Position numbers and translations under genes: made by a program | NCBI GenBank assembly: GCA_047967505.1 | Contig: CM106538.1 | Strand: one strand, 5' to 3' | From: Dipteris shenzhenensis | Taxonomy: Eukaryota > Polypodiophyta > Polypodiopsida > Gleicheniales | DNA: 64,000 nt | The notes under the pieces: generated by a model | Seen by the model: the letters and a program-made list of their open reading frames with translations, nothing else | Told to the model about the DNA's origin: nothing | The model's database searches: none | Part shown: positions 31,701 to 43,231 of the stretch, in pieces | Position numbering within the stretch: position 1 is the stretch's first letter | Layout of the letters: each line of letters begins with the position of its first letter

Positions 31701-32859
31701 GGTCAACTTAGGCACATGTCTCACATGTTTCAAAACAAATGCAGACCCATTTGCAAAAGAAAACTTTATGTCACCTGCTCCCACTATGTCACATGCATAG
31801 TCATTTCCAAGATGCACACAACCTGTCTTTCCACTATCATAAGTGGAGAACCATTCCCTATGGGGAGTAACATGGAATGGAGCACCAGAATCCAAAATCC
31901 AATCCTGGGAATATGCATCATCTGATGTGGTAAGCAACTCTGTAGATAAACTAGACATGAAGAGAACATCATTGTCACTATCATGTGTGACTGCATTGAT
32001 CTCCTCGATCTTCACTTTTCCTTTGTCCTCCCTTGGACTCTCTTCCTTTTGATTTGCACCCCAATTTGCATTCTTTTTCTTATCCTTTTGCTCTCTTTTC
32101 AGCTTGTAGCAATCCTTTTTCATATGGCCCTTCTTGCCACAATGGTAACACTCAATGTTCCGTGCCCTGGATTTGCTACGAGACTTCCCTCCTGAACTGT
32201 GATCTGCCCCTTTGCACATTTAAGACTGCATCTTGCTTGTTGCCATCCATAGACTTCCGTCTAATCTCCTCGGCCAACAAGCTACCCACAACATCATCAA
32301 ATTTCAGTACTCCACTAGGTGCAGAGTTACTGACAGCTGTACAGAAGGTATCCCATGAGGATGGCAATGAACATAAGAGAAATATTGCCTTAGTCTCCGC
32401 ATCAAAATTCATTTTCTGAGCCTGAAGTTGGCTGAAAATAATATTGAATTCATTCAAGTGAGAAGAAATGGAGACCCCTTCCTTCATCTGTAGCTCAAAC
32501 AACCTCTTCATGAGGTAAACTTTATTAGAGGCAGTTTCCTTCTCATAAGTGGCACACAGTTTCTTCCACAAATCTTTTGTAGTCTGCTCATTTACTACTG
32601 TGAAATAAACTGACTCTACAAGATGAAGTCTAATAGTAGACTTTGCTAATGCATCCAACTCATTCCAATCATCCTTAGACATATTTGCAGGCTTAGCTTC
32701 AATCCCTGCCAAGGGTTTAATCTTCTTCTTTTGAATAAGCACATCCCTTATTTGTTCTTTCCACAAAGAAAAGTTTGTCCCATCAAACTTTTTAATGCTG
32801 AAAAACTCCTTTTCAGACATGGAAGAGGATGCCATGATGCAAATAAAGCAAAATCCCAA
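28792..32859 (-). pseudogene. Copia gag-pol polyprotein, right copy (three frames)
   Basis: Order is gag, zinc knuckle, protease, integrase, RT, RNase H. Gag starts at 32,859 (or MASSS at 32,835) and is broken by a 17-base loss near 32,190 that removes a stretch present in the left copy. The second frame (32,219-31,269) carries CYHCGKKGHMKKDC, a protease site changed to DSGAPFH, the integrase zinc region and the first catalytic Asp. A single-base loss near 31,287 shifts to the third frame (31,317-28,792) with RTDNGGEY, QNPVAEKMN, RT, and RNase H (TDSDYA, STTEAEY, LHSDSMSAIQ). The RT box reads HVDD rather than YVDD, and one Lys is deleted after FSPVV. It ends RVLMGIG. Not autonomous as written. 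Confidence 0.93.
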
Positions 32860-33398
32860 ATGCTAGTGCCTGCAAGAGAGAATCACACCAAATACCAGGT
32901 GCACCCAAATGTGTATGCCACAATAGTGTGAAATATCACCAAAACTCAAAGCTCAAAGCATCAAAAGATGCATCTAACTCATGTGCATATACTATGCATC
33001 CATATGAGCAAATCTGGCCCAAAAGAAAATGCCAATAAGTGCCAAATGACTGAAGCATAAACACTGTCCACTGGCATATGCATCAATAATATCTCATCCA
33101 AGAGAGCATAGCACTATCAGTGCATCACCTGCAATGTATCAAAGCTGTCCCTCAGCATAAAATAGCATCCATGTGCAAAGCGTCCATAAAAATAGCATCT
33201 CATAAGGCAATTTGAGCCTATCAGCGCATCCAATAAGGACCGCAATGCATCCAAATGGCCTATAAATCATCCACTGCAACCCAATGCACACCACGAATGA
33301 GCGCACAGTGCTCAAACTGCAACCAGAGTGATCTGCATAAGGTATGCTCAAGAAATCATAGTCCCACGGTAATGAGCGCTATTGAAAATAGAACCTGA
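32860..33398 (-). other. Leader of the right copia
   Basis: Untranslated leader upstream of gag with no credible gene. It matches 28,217-28,660 closely up to 33,304, then carries the 70-bp segment (33,306-33,375) in the orientation opposite to the left copy. Confidence 0.7.
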
Positions 33399-34275
33399 GA
33401 TGCCTCAAAACATGGGCGCCATTGCATAATCGGACTCAGCAAGAAAATCTGCAAATATCTCTCTTCTGCCAGAACTCCAAAATCCCAACCGATGAGTGCG
33501 AAATGGGAGTCAACACTTATCCACTACCATGTGGCATAAATCTAAGGTTTCAAAACCTTAGTATGAAAAATGCGTAACAGAGAGACGAAATCGAATACAC
33601 AGAGATTTATAACTCTGAAAATCCTCCACCGAATCACGCAAGAACTGACAGGTAGAGGTTTTTGGGCGTCCGGAACGCAATGGGACAGACGGTCTTGGAA
33701 ACCGTGGTCTCAATCACTGTGTCCAACACACAGACTGAAAAACGTTTTTGGAAACAGAGCTATCTGTAAACTCCACCGGAGTGCGAATGATGAGAAACAT
33801 AGAAGTTTTAGGACCTCCTGAGTCCACCGGAACTAACAGATCTGCAAATGGTTGCTCCAAACTTGAGTTCCAACACCCGGGCAAAAAACGCAGGAACTGA
33901 CACAGTGAGTCAGAAATCCAATGAAGTGATCCCAGATTCAAGAATGAAGGTGTTTCCAACCTTCTGAAGTAATGTGGACACCAAAAGCAAGCAATAGTTG
34001 CCTCTACAAGTCAATACGAAGTCTCTGTCATCGAACGGAAAACAGGAAAAAGCTCAAAAAATAACTTTTTCTTTGAAAGCTCTTAACGGGCTCTCAAAAC
34101 CACTTCGCAAAGCCAAAGTGACTTTTCCAAAGGTTCCTCCAAGGTCTCTGCACACTCGGATGCAAGTAAAGTCACCCACAAAGCTTCCCACAAAGCTTCT
34201 CCTTCCTCCCACAAAGCTGCTGAGCTTCAAGCATTCACGAACACTCAGCTAGATCACCCGGGCTCTGATACCAGT
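33399..34275 (-). repeat. Copia leader, inner copy
   Basis: 877-bp leader starting gatgcctcaaaacatggg, directly repeated at 34,462-35,338 with scattered substitutions and small indels. Short frames inside are not convincing genes. Confidence 0.9.
34262..34273 (-). promoter_or_regulatory. Copia primer-binding site, inner
   Basis: Minus-strand TGGTATCAGAGC two bases inside the LTR; the same site follows the outer LTR at 35,325-35,336. Confidence 0.9.
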
Positions 34276-34454
34276 TGAGAGTGCTCTCAACGGAAGCAAG
34301 AACGGAAGAAGGAGAGAGAGAGAGAGAGGGAGACACAGAGCCACACAAGTTTTGGTGGGTGCAGAACCACCCTAATCTTCTTTTTCATTCATTTATATAT
34401 GTGTTTGGGTATTGTACATAACCGGGGTTAAGGCACAGTGACCTTTAACCCCCA
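34276..34454 (-). repeat. Copia LTR, inner copy
   Basis: 179 bp, plus-strand ends TGAGAGTGCTCTCAACGG and TTTAACCCCCA. The imperfect palindrome gagagtgctctc lies at one end and a short GA repeat inside. It differs from the outer LTR at about six positions. Confidence 0.9.
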
Positions 34455-34461
34455 CACTTAA

Positions 34462-35338
34462 GATGCCTCAAAACATGGGCACCATTGCATATAATAGGAA
34501 TCAACAAGAAAATCTGCAAATATCTCTCTTCTGCCAGAACTCCAAAATCCCAACCGATGAGTGAGAAATGGGAGTCAACACTTATCCACTGCCATGTGGC
34601 ATAAATCTAAGGTTTCAAAACCTTAGAATGAAAAATGCATAACAGAGAGACGAAATCGAATACACAGAGATCTATAACTCTGAAAATCCTCCACCAAATC
34701 ACGCAAGAACTGATAGGTAGGGGTTTTTGGGCGTTCGGAACGCAATGGGATAGACGGTTTTGGAAACCGTGGTCTCAATCACTGGGTCCAACACACGGAC
34801 TGAAAAACGTTTTTGGAAACAGAGCTATTTGTAAACTCCACCGGAGTGCGAATGATGAGCAACATAGAAGTTTTAGGACCTCTTGAGTCCACCGGAACTG
34901 ACAGATCTGCAAATGGTTGCTCCAAACTTGAGTTCCAACACCCGGGCAAAAAACGCAGGAACTGACACAGTGACTCAGAAATCCAATGAAATGATCCCAG
35001 ATTCAGGAATGAAGGTGTTTCCAGGCTCCTGAAGTAATGTGGACACCAAAAGCAAGCAATAGTTGCCTCTACAAGTCAATACGGAGTCTCTATCATTGAA
35101 CGGAACAGGGAAAAGCTCAAAAAACGACTTTTTCTTTGAAAGCTCTTAACGGGCTCTCAAAACCACTTCACAAAGCCAAAGTGACTTTTCCAAATGTTCC
35201 TCCAAGGTCTCTGCACACTCGGATGCAAGTAAAGTCGCCCACAAAGCTTCCCACAGAGCTTCTCCTTCCTCCCACAGAGCTGCTAAGCTTCAAGCATTCA
35301 CGCACGCTCAGCTAGATCACCCGGGCTCTGATACCAGT
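34462..35338 (-). repeat. Copia leader, outer copy
   Basis: Second copy of the 877-bp leader, lying between the two LTRs. Confidence 0.9.
35325..35336 (-). promoter_or_regulatory. Copia primer-binding site, outer
   Basis: Minus-strand TGGTATCAGAGC, next to the outer LTR. Confidence 0.9.
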
Positions 35339-35517
35339 TGAGAGTGCTCTCAACGGAAGCAAGAACAGAAGAAGGAGAGAGAGAGAGAGAGGGAGACAGA
35401 GAGCCACACAAGTTTTGGTGGGTGCAGAACCACCCTAATCTTCTTTTTCATTCATTTATATATGTGTTTGAGTATTCTACATAACTGGGGTGAAGGCACA
35501 GTGACCTTTAACCCCCA
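35339..35517 (-). repeat. Copia LTR, outer copy (5' LTR)
   Basis: 179 bp with the same TG...CA ends as the inner copy; the rightmost limit of the copia element. Confidence 0.9.
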
Positions 35518-35870
35518 CAATGCCATCAATACGATAGCATATGATTCTGGTCGGCAACCATTTTGGCTATTGATTGGAGAATTGTCTAGAAGCTATGGTG
35601 AAATGGCTGATGCTGAAAATTTTATTAGATTTATGCTAGCTGATCTAGTGCATACAAACTAGTGGTATGTGATGCAGAGAATCATGGGGCTACCAATAGA
35701 CATGTTGACAGAAATGTTTCATTAAACCTATTCGCTAAATGCTATTTCTCATTCTATGGGTCTTGAAGATAGCTTGTACATGGATATATATTATTACATG
35801 GTGTAATGACCTTGGGTCACTAATTATATATAAAGAACTAATTTCATTTATTAATGTTGTTTCTTGTGAT

Positions 35871-35898
35871 CTCTCTCTCTCTCTCTGTCTCTCCCTCT

Positions 35899-35960
<62 letters not shown>
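35871..35960 (+). repeat. (CT)n microsatellite
   Basis: About 90 bp of ct repeats with a few ccct interruptions, the last 40 or more bases being pure. Confidence 0.95.
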
Positions 35961-35962
<2 letters not shown>

Positions 35963-36549
35963 ACAATCTTTTTAAAGTGTTGTATCAAGTACAACTTTTC
36001 TTATTTATCTAATACTGTTGCAGTATCAAGTACTATTTTTTGATTAGTGTTGTATCGAGTAAAAAGGAGTGTTGCAGTATCAAGATTAGGGGGGTCACTT
36101 AGTGTAATATGTCTAGATCACGTGAGCTCAATGCTTCTTTTGTTAATCCCTATGTAACCTATTTCTAGCATTTCCTTAGGCCCCCTCTGTAAATTTTTAT
36201 CGATTTCATAAATCCCATAATATAAATTATATTTTTATGCTACAAGCATTTTAAAAAGTACTTTTGTGAGAGATACATTACTAGTCCTGGAGTCATTTTA
36301 TCTCATGAGAGACTCAAGACATAATATATCTAAAGATATCTTTGTCAGGTGTGTTATTTGAATCTACTCCTAATCTACTATAAGGAAGAGAGGTGTTAAT
36401 TGCAACTAGCAATGCCTTTAGTAGGCTCAAATTTGACTCTAGGCAATGCCATAAGACTAAGAGAAACAAGGTGAATGATGTTCATAAGGCCTACCCAAAG
36501 GAGATTGATAGTGGAATGATTTGAGAGAAATAAAGATATAACTTGTCAT

Positions 36550-36701
36550 GCTAGTGGCTTCCTCCATTGCTCACAGATCTAAAGCTAATGTAAGGTAGAC
36601 TAATATTGATCAAAAGGAAGGGTAAGCTAGTGGCTTCCTCCATTGTTCACATATCTGAAGCTAATGTAAGGTAGACTAATATTGATCAAAAGGAAGGGTA
36701 A
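36550..36701. repeat. 76-bp tandem duplication
   Basis: Units 36,550-36,625 and 36,626-36,701 both begin gctagtggcttcctccattg and end caaaaggaagggtaa; about four differences. Confidence 0.9.
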
Positions 36702-37139
36702 TCTCTAAAGTAACAAGAGATAGCAAATTCTAGATGTAGGTATGTTTGGAGATCTAGTTGCCCACGTCTCCTCAGTGTTTAATCAAGGGAATGTTGTCGA
36801 GCATAGTATAGAGCAAGAAATGATCAAACCAATAGAGGAAGTCTACTCTGCATGTTTCATTGTTAGTTCGCATGTTGGTCTAAAGTTGATCCATGGATTG
36901 TTGTGGGCTTGTGAATGAGTGGTACTATAATGTGTTTTGACATGATTGTTGGAGTTGGGTGTTGGTTGTGATCAAAGAGTTGTAGTTAATATAAAAATCT
37001 CCCAATATGTATATTGGGATTGTCATGTTCAAAGTGGTGAGCATTTGGGGCAGGGTATGAAATAGAATGTTTACCTTGGTCTTGGACGACTTGTAGACAT
37101 TAAGTATAGCTATGGGGGGAGTTTTCCAAGATCGATACG

Positions 37140-38980
37140 GCTACCCTCAACCATACATGTCATGATCTGGCACAAGAATTTGTTTAAGCTTTCAGCCTGT
37201 CCGTTTAGTATGGAGTAGATTTCCAGTGCACTGTAAGGAACTCACTCATTGGTATTTTTATTATATCATTCATGAAATGTGTCTCTTTATCACTCACAAT
37301 CTCGAGTGGAAGGCCGAATCAGGATATCAAGTTCTCATACAGGAACTTGTGGTGACCCTCGTATCCGCTTTCTTAGTGGACTTGCTGCCCATTCAGTGAA
37401 ATAATCTATGGCCACGATAATATAATGGGCCTAAGTTCCCTTCGCACTTAAAATTACTCAATTTCATCTTTTATCAACTCAGCATACCTTGATTCATTTG
37501 ACACCATTTTAAAAATTAGTATTACCATTGAAAATCAAAAGGGGTGGTATGTGTATGAATTTTAAGGGTATTCCCTACAAGGTTTGCATTCATGCATAGA
37601 GATACTTTCATACCTTGCAAAGATTTGATGGTTCCATGATGAATTCTTTTAAAGGATCTATATTTATTTAAATTATCTTGATTTGGGAATTGTACCTAGG
37701 CTAAGTTATGTCATAGGTTGAAATTCAACGTTTTTCCATTCTTAAAGGCACAAATCCTAAATTCCGTCCAAGGATTTCCCTTTTAAATTCATTTTTAACC
37801 CAAAACATTAGAGATCAAAACTTGATCCTAACCAAATCCAATATTCAACCACAACAAGAACCATTTGCAAACTCTCAAGCAAAATATTTAATTCTAGGAA
37901 TTAATATGAATTGTAATTATTATACCTCTTCCAATCCATATTATAGAGAAAATTCACCATAATTTGATCAAAACACATCAGAATTAAGTGCAATCTTCAA
38001 TATCAAGTTTAGTACACCAAATTCAATATTTTTGAATACTTTCTAAGAATCTTGGAACATCTTTCACAATATGATGCCTATACCAAATTTTTATACTCTA
38101 TTTTGTAACTTTTGTAATATCTTGATTGTCCTTAATGAGAATTCAATTCTATCTTCATGTGTAGGTTTTATCCACATTAGAAAGGCCTGATCACTGATGA
38201 TGAGGACCCTGATCAATGGCATGTAGTATTGGTTATGATGAATGGAGATGCATTGGCAAGGATCACAACACTTGTTGAACACAACTGCATCTACAAAGAG
38301 TTTTGGCCACTATAACCTGGCCTATAATACCTTGTGGGCCATAAGTTTGCTAGGAAATGGCCACCAGCAATTCCTAAATGAGCTTCCTCTAGGACTTCCA
38401 GGAATTCATCTTCTCAAATGCATCGACAAATAACACCATCCTTCCCCGTCCAGTAGATTGTCTGGCTATCAGTTGGTATGGGGCTACATCCTTGATGAGC
38501 TTTCTAGCCCTATCCTCCTTATTGAGTGATTTTCTTAGGGAAAACCACTTAATAACAAGTGTCCAATTTCCTTTGCCCATTCAGGAATTAGATCTACTAA
38601 GAAGAGTAAGGCATCTAGGAGATCGTCTTCCACTCCGGTTGCAAGCTCACCATTAGGGATCCAAGACGTGTGATCTGCCATGAAGTGCATACATCCCTTT
38701 CAAACTGCTATCTTAAAATCAAATTCCAAAAGGATAAGCATCCACCAAGTAATATAGCCTATCATGCATGGTTCATTTGACTAAGTAGAGGAAGGCCTGG
38801 TGGTCAACAATGAAGACAAACTTGTTTGCTAACAAGTAATGCCTAAACTTTTTGATTGCATATACCATGGCCAAGCCTTAACGTTCAGTGGTGGTGTAAT
38901 TCATTTTGGCATCATTCAACTGGTAATTAGCAAAGTTTATGGGATAATCCAAACTATGCTAGTATGCACTCTATCTCAAA
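37140..38980 (-). pseudogene. Gypsy RNase H and integrase
   Basis: RNase H (about 38,980-38,620) shows FANYQLNDAKMNYTTTER, YAIKKFRHYLLANKFVFIVD and a decayed ADHTSWIPNGE where ADHLSR-I-NGE is usual. The integrase zinc finger (about 38,400-38,240) has HLGIAGGHFLAN and NKCCDPCQC. The core resumes at about 37,420-37,140 with IIVAIDYFTEWA, then FGLPLEIVSDKETHF. The interval 37,450-38,090 between them is AT-rich without coding similarity. Stops and frame changes throughout. Confidence 0.8.
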
Positions 38981-39189
38981 TTTTGAGGCATCAATGTGGA
39001 CATGAATCTATAAGTCCCAATTGGGTGCTCACAAAATAGGGGCTGATGCCAAGACCAACTTTAGGGTCTCATAGGACCACTGACATTCTTCTGTCCAATG
39101 GAATATAATTAACAATTTGTACAGGGGGTGGACAATCTCTGCATAATTATAAATAAATATACAGTCGTAGCTTGTATGCCTAGTGAACC

Positions 39190-40601
39190 ACTATATGCCC
39201 TTTGCATTGGTGGGTGTGGGTAACTCCAAAATTAGTTTGATTTTGTTATAATTGGTGGAGATCCCATTTTTGGACACTACGTGTCTGAGTATTACCCCAT
39301 GTTTCACCCAAAATTGGCACTTTAGGGGACGGAGGGAGATTCTATAGAGATGGTATCTTTCAAACAACAATCTTAGATAATTAAGATGATCGTCCCAATT
39401 AGAGTGAACACACATATCAACCAAGAAAACTTCTAAAAAATCCCTCAGTTATTCCTTGAAAGCAATGATCATTGATCATTGGAACTTTGTAGGCACATTG
39501 GTGAGTCTGAAGATCATCACCTTTGAAGCATAGACCCCCCATTCCATAGCGAAGGCCATTTTAGGATGATCTTTTGGTGTTATGGACACCTGGTTATACC
39601 TTGCAAACCCATCCAATAAGCTATAAGCTTCCTTGCTTTTGCGACTCTTTCCAGGATGTGCTTTGTGAAGGGCAGTGGGTGATGATCCTTATGGGTCATG
39701 GCATTTACCTTCTTGAGATCAATGGATACAGTAACCTTTCCATTCTTCTTTAGTAGTATAATGATGGGAGAAACCCAATCTGTATGCTTAATCTCATATA
39801 TGAACCCCGAGTCGATTTGCTTTTGTATTTGCTCTTAGAGGATCATTGCATACTTTGGACCTTCATGGGGTAGGGTCGTTGCCATACTAGTCTAATGTTG
39901 TCCATCATAGGTATGGTGAGTTGCACTCTCGGGGGGATCACTCATCATATGTAACCCTATCATGTGAATTCAACAGAAGGATTTTTTTTATTTCTAAAAT
40001 TTACAGAAATAAATATACATAAGGGACTATTTAAAATAGTTTTGGAAAAAATTTACAGATTTGTATAGAAAAGGGGTACATTTTATTAATGAAATTGTTT
40101 ACAGATAAGGGACTTTAAATATAGGCCTTGAACGCATGTGATATAGAGGGTTTATACATAGTGACCCCCCCGAGGTTGCACTACTTTTGATGGCATGCCC
40201 TTCATGTCCATGCACTTCCATGCAAAACATTCTTGAAATTCATGGAGCAAGGCAAGCAAGGACTGTTCTTGCTCAAAAGTTAGGTCATCAGCTATGTAAA
40301 TCGGATTAGGGTCCTCTCCTGGATTGCTGGCAAGGTTCACTTCCTTAACCTTTGTAGGTCCGTTATACCCATTTTGGTCTTTACGCTTGGCCAACCTCTG
40401 AGCTTGTCCCAACAGTATCCTATAGTCCTGTACCATGTAGGCTTTAACATGTTTGGAAACCTGATGTAGGTCAGTCTCCTCCTCATCCTCATCATCTTCT
40501 ATAGCTTCTAGGACAATTTTCTTCACCTTGCAGGATGTTTTAGGGTCCTTAGCTTTTGAGGCCTCGAATTTGTGGGGTGGTTTATTCTCTTGAGAGGGCA
40601 T
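39190..40601 (-). pseudogene. Gypsy reverse transcriptase, split by a MITE
   Basis: The frame 40,601-40,175 covers the linker and RT entry: an acidic EDDEDEEETD, then PIYIADDLTFEQEQSLLALL and EFQECFAWKCMDMKGMP. The MITE follows. On its other side come YTDWVSPIIILLKKNGKVTV and KDHHPLPFTKHILE, then the core, with the catalytic site reading FLVDM where YVDDM is expected, so one catalytic Asp is missing. The last part (39,424-39,191) has HLNYLRLLFERYHLYRISLR and LKCQFWVKHGVILRHVVSKN. Several stops confirm decay. Confidence 0.85.
39928..40174. mobile_element. 247-bp MITE, copy 1
   Basis: Ends CTCGGGGGGATCACT and, on minus, CTCGGGGGGGTCACTATG; GTTGCACT is duplicated perfectly at 39,920-39,927 and 40,175-40,182. 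No coding capacity, AT-rich interior with ttacagaaataaatatacat. The 8-bp duplication suggests a hAT-type non-autonomous element. It sits inside the gypsy RT gene. Confidence 0.93.
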
Positions 40602-41139
40602 TTGTGTAAGGAGGCCTCCATTTTAAGGGAACCTAAGGGGGCCTTTATCCTACTATTCAAACGGGCTCCTCAATTTGATGAGAATTCATGATGTACCGTA
40701 ATGGCACCCACATATCTCAACCAATGAAGGTCTATTTTGACTTTCCTTACCCCTGGTCTTCTGTGGGGAATCTTAAGATGTTTATCATATTAAGGGGCAC
40801 CACCATGCCTGGCCCCTTAGGATCAGGACTTCCATCTTAGTTCCTATCCTTTCAACCACGTCTATGGTTGCCAAGACATGCATCCAATTTTGGATAACTC
40901 AAGCTCTGGTGGTAGAGCGTACCAATGCTCATCCCGATCCCCACCTTTATCTTCTTCATTGTAGGCTTGGAACACATTCAAAGGAGTGGTTCTCTGAGTC
41001 ATATCTGACTCAGATGCAAACAAATTTCCAGTCTCATAGGGTGTGCCTTTCAAGTTTGAAAATCAACCGTCACAATTTGCTCATCCTTGCGTAGATAAAT
41101 ATGGTTGGAGGCCTGGTCACATTCTAGGCCTACAGTGCA

Positions 41140-41340
41140 CATGAGGGTCTGCCTAGATAACATCGTAGCCATCCAATTGCCATGGAAATTCATTACCACA
41201 AACCACACTCAGTAGGTGAGACCAAAGGTTTTGATTTCACAACCGTGTTGGTGCTCTCCATCTCATATTTTCCCCATTTTCCCACCATTGCTTTGTGATG
41301 ACACTGACACCTGATCTACCCTCCAAGATAGCTATGGCCT
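41140..41340 (-). pseudogene. Possible gypsy protease remnant
   Basis: Reverse-strand AIAILEGRSGVSVITKQWW and WRAPTRL lie between gag and RT where the retropepsin is expected. The D-S/T-G triad appears as EGRSG, so the active site is lost or the match is weak. Stops follow. Confidence 0.4.
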
Positions 41341-41784
41341 TCCTACTATGGCAAAAATCAAATTCACAGTATTTTTGTCATACCTCTCAAAGTATCGATC
41401 CAGCTTATTGACATGTATTTTGAGCAAATTCAGCTCTTCATGTGGGGCTTTAGCAACATTAGTGTCCACCTCTTTTGTGTTGACCATCTGCCCATTCATC
41501 CAATTGGAAAGATCCCTCCAAATGATGGGATTTCCTTTGCGCAAGGCTGCTATGGGTGTCTTTATCTCCATGGACCATAAAGCGGTGAACCCAGCCACAT
41601 CTTGTGGTTGACCAATTGGTGCTCTATGCTCGAATGGGGGTTCCTCAAACCCATAAAAATACGTTAGTTCATCCTCTACATCTTGAGACCAAGTTGGGTC
41701 CTCTTTAAACATCTTATGTCGTAGTAGAGACTTCTCTGATGAAGTGCCATTTGCAACAATCTCCACTTTATCCAGGGTGGGCAA
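41332..41784 (-). pseudogene. Gypsy spacer region, 150-codon frame of unknown function
   Basis: Open frame with KMFKEDPTWSQDVEDELTYF and FTALWSMEIKTPIAALRKGN, lying between the zinc knuckle and the protease position. No domain recognised; by location it belongs to the gag-pol linker. Confidence 0.45.
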
Positions 41785-42337
41785 GGGTCATGCAGATCCC
41801 TTTGGCACTTGACGATTAGGCTGAACGGTGTCCATATTATTAAGAGACTTAAGCCATTTCTCAAATCTCTCTTGGCAATCCTAGAATAACCATTGTGCCT
41901 CAACTAGGCGTTGCTTCTTGAGTCCAGGTCGGGTATTCATTTTGATGCACTGGGCTTGAATCCCATCTATGTGGCTGTGTCTCACTGGCCTTAGCATTTA
42001 CCCTGGGGCCATGGTGTGGTGGGTTCTTTGTATGGTCGACTAGGTCTTAAGGATGTTAAGGTGGAGACTGTTGTAGTCTCTTCGTCCCAGCCACTTTGGA
42101 TAATGACTCTACCTGAACCGTCCCCCACTTTAATTGCATTTGCTTGACCCCTGCCCTTAGACTAGGGCACGACCTTCCTTGCCCTATTGGCCTACTTACG
42201 GAGCTCCTTACTCATGGCTTTGGCCTAGGCCCTCGTAATCACATTTACTGACACTGAGGAAACTTGTCCCCTTACGATAATAAGTTAATTATATTGGATT
42301 TTGGGTCAAGAGCCAACCTAGGAGCCCTTCTCATAGG

Positions 42338-42583
42338 TCAATCTTTATAGAGATGATCCGCTCCACGAGACAAGCACAGCGAGGTATTCTTATTGGTTGC
42401 CAATAGCCTCGGTATGGGTTGATCATCTTTGTATGGGTAATCCCTTACCAAGTAAGCCCCTTTACATTTATAGTAGGCTATGGCCTGGTTAGCTGTGGCT
42501 TTTTTATAGGGACAATCACTAGCATGATGCAGACCTTGGCAAGCATAACACTGGATGGCCAATCTGTGATTCACAGCATTCAT
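42338..42583 (-). pseudogene. Gypsy nucleocapsid zinc knuckles
   Basis: CYACQGLHHASDCPYKK is a CCHC-type knuckle; a second, YYKCKGAYLVRDYPYK, has lost two cysteines and the histidine. Open over 81 codons but without a clear start. Confidence 0.65.
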
Positions 42584-43231
42584 GTCCCTAGCTCATTGTG
42601 TTGTAGGATCTGTTTGAATGTATTGTTGTGCATCACATAATGTTTGATTTGATTGGGTTGATACATAGGACTCTCATAGGGAGATGAATCGGGCACTGGT
42701 AAGACATAGCCAGGGTCCTCCCACTCACTTGGCAGCTATCACTTGGTTTATGGGAGTAATCCGAGGTCGTTGGGGTTGTGGTCCTAGGATTGGTGGTGGC
42801 AATGACAAATTTTGAGCTTGCATTGGCCCTTGGTTGGCATGGGGGGCCCCATATAAGGCTAACTGGACCTAATTATATAGATTAGGTGGCATCGGTAAGG
42901 ACAGTGGTTGCCGTTGTTGGTACATGGGTGGGGGCATTGGCTTAGGGTAATGGCATTATGAAGTTTCATGATTTTCCCATCTAGCAAAATGCATGCAGTA
43001 GAGTGAAGACCTTGCCCTTAGGTGAGGTAATTGATTCATCGGCTTGTTGCTTGTGCATATCCCACATCACGCATTGTCTTGCCGTGGGAACAAGTGCAAA
43101 TTACTCTAGCCTGCCCTGGCCTGCCCATCCCACCCTTAAGCTGTTGGGCTACTTGATTTAAGAGATCTATGGCTACCTCATCAATGTTTGTGGCCTTAGA
43201 AAATTTGGTGGTTTCCTTGCCCTTGATAGAG

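Larger units (their letters stand above)
28731..35517 (-). mobile_element. Ty1/copia retrotransposon, right copy
   Basis: Reading right to left: LTR (35,517-35,339), primer site, leader, a second LTR (34,454-34,276), primer site, leader, gag, pol, polypurine tract. Coding content is complete through RNase H. The 3' LTR is not present at the downstream end, so no target duplication can be tested. Confidence 0.9.
35518..37129. other. Unassigned interval between copia and gypsy elements
   Basis: Contains an unrecognised forward frame (35,515-35,662; WLLIGELSRSYGEMADAENF and FIRFMLADLVHTN), a CT microsatellite, a 76-bp tandem duplication and AT-rich sequence. It should include the 3' LTR of the gypsy element if that survives, but I could not find a matching partner. 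Confidence 0.4.

Noticed and set aside
33570-34252. Small forward frames in the copia leader
   Set aside because: Not conserved in a coding manner between the duplicated leaders; leader is non-coding by position.
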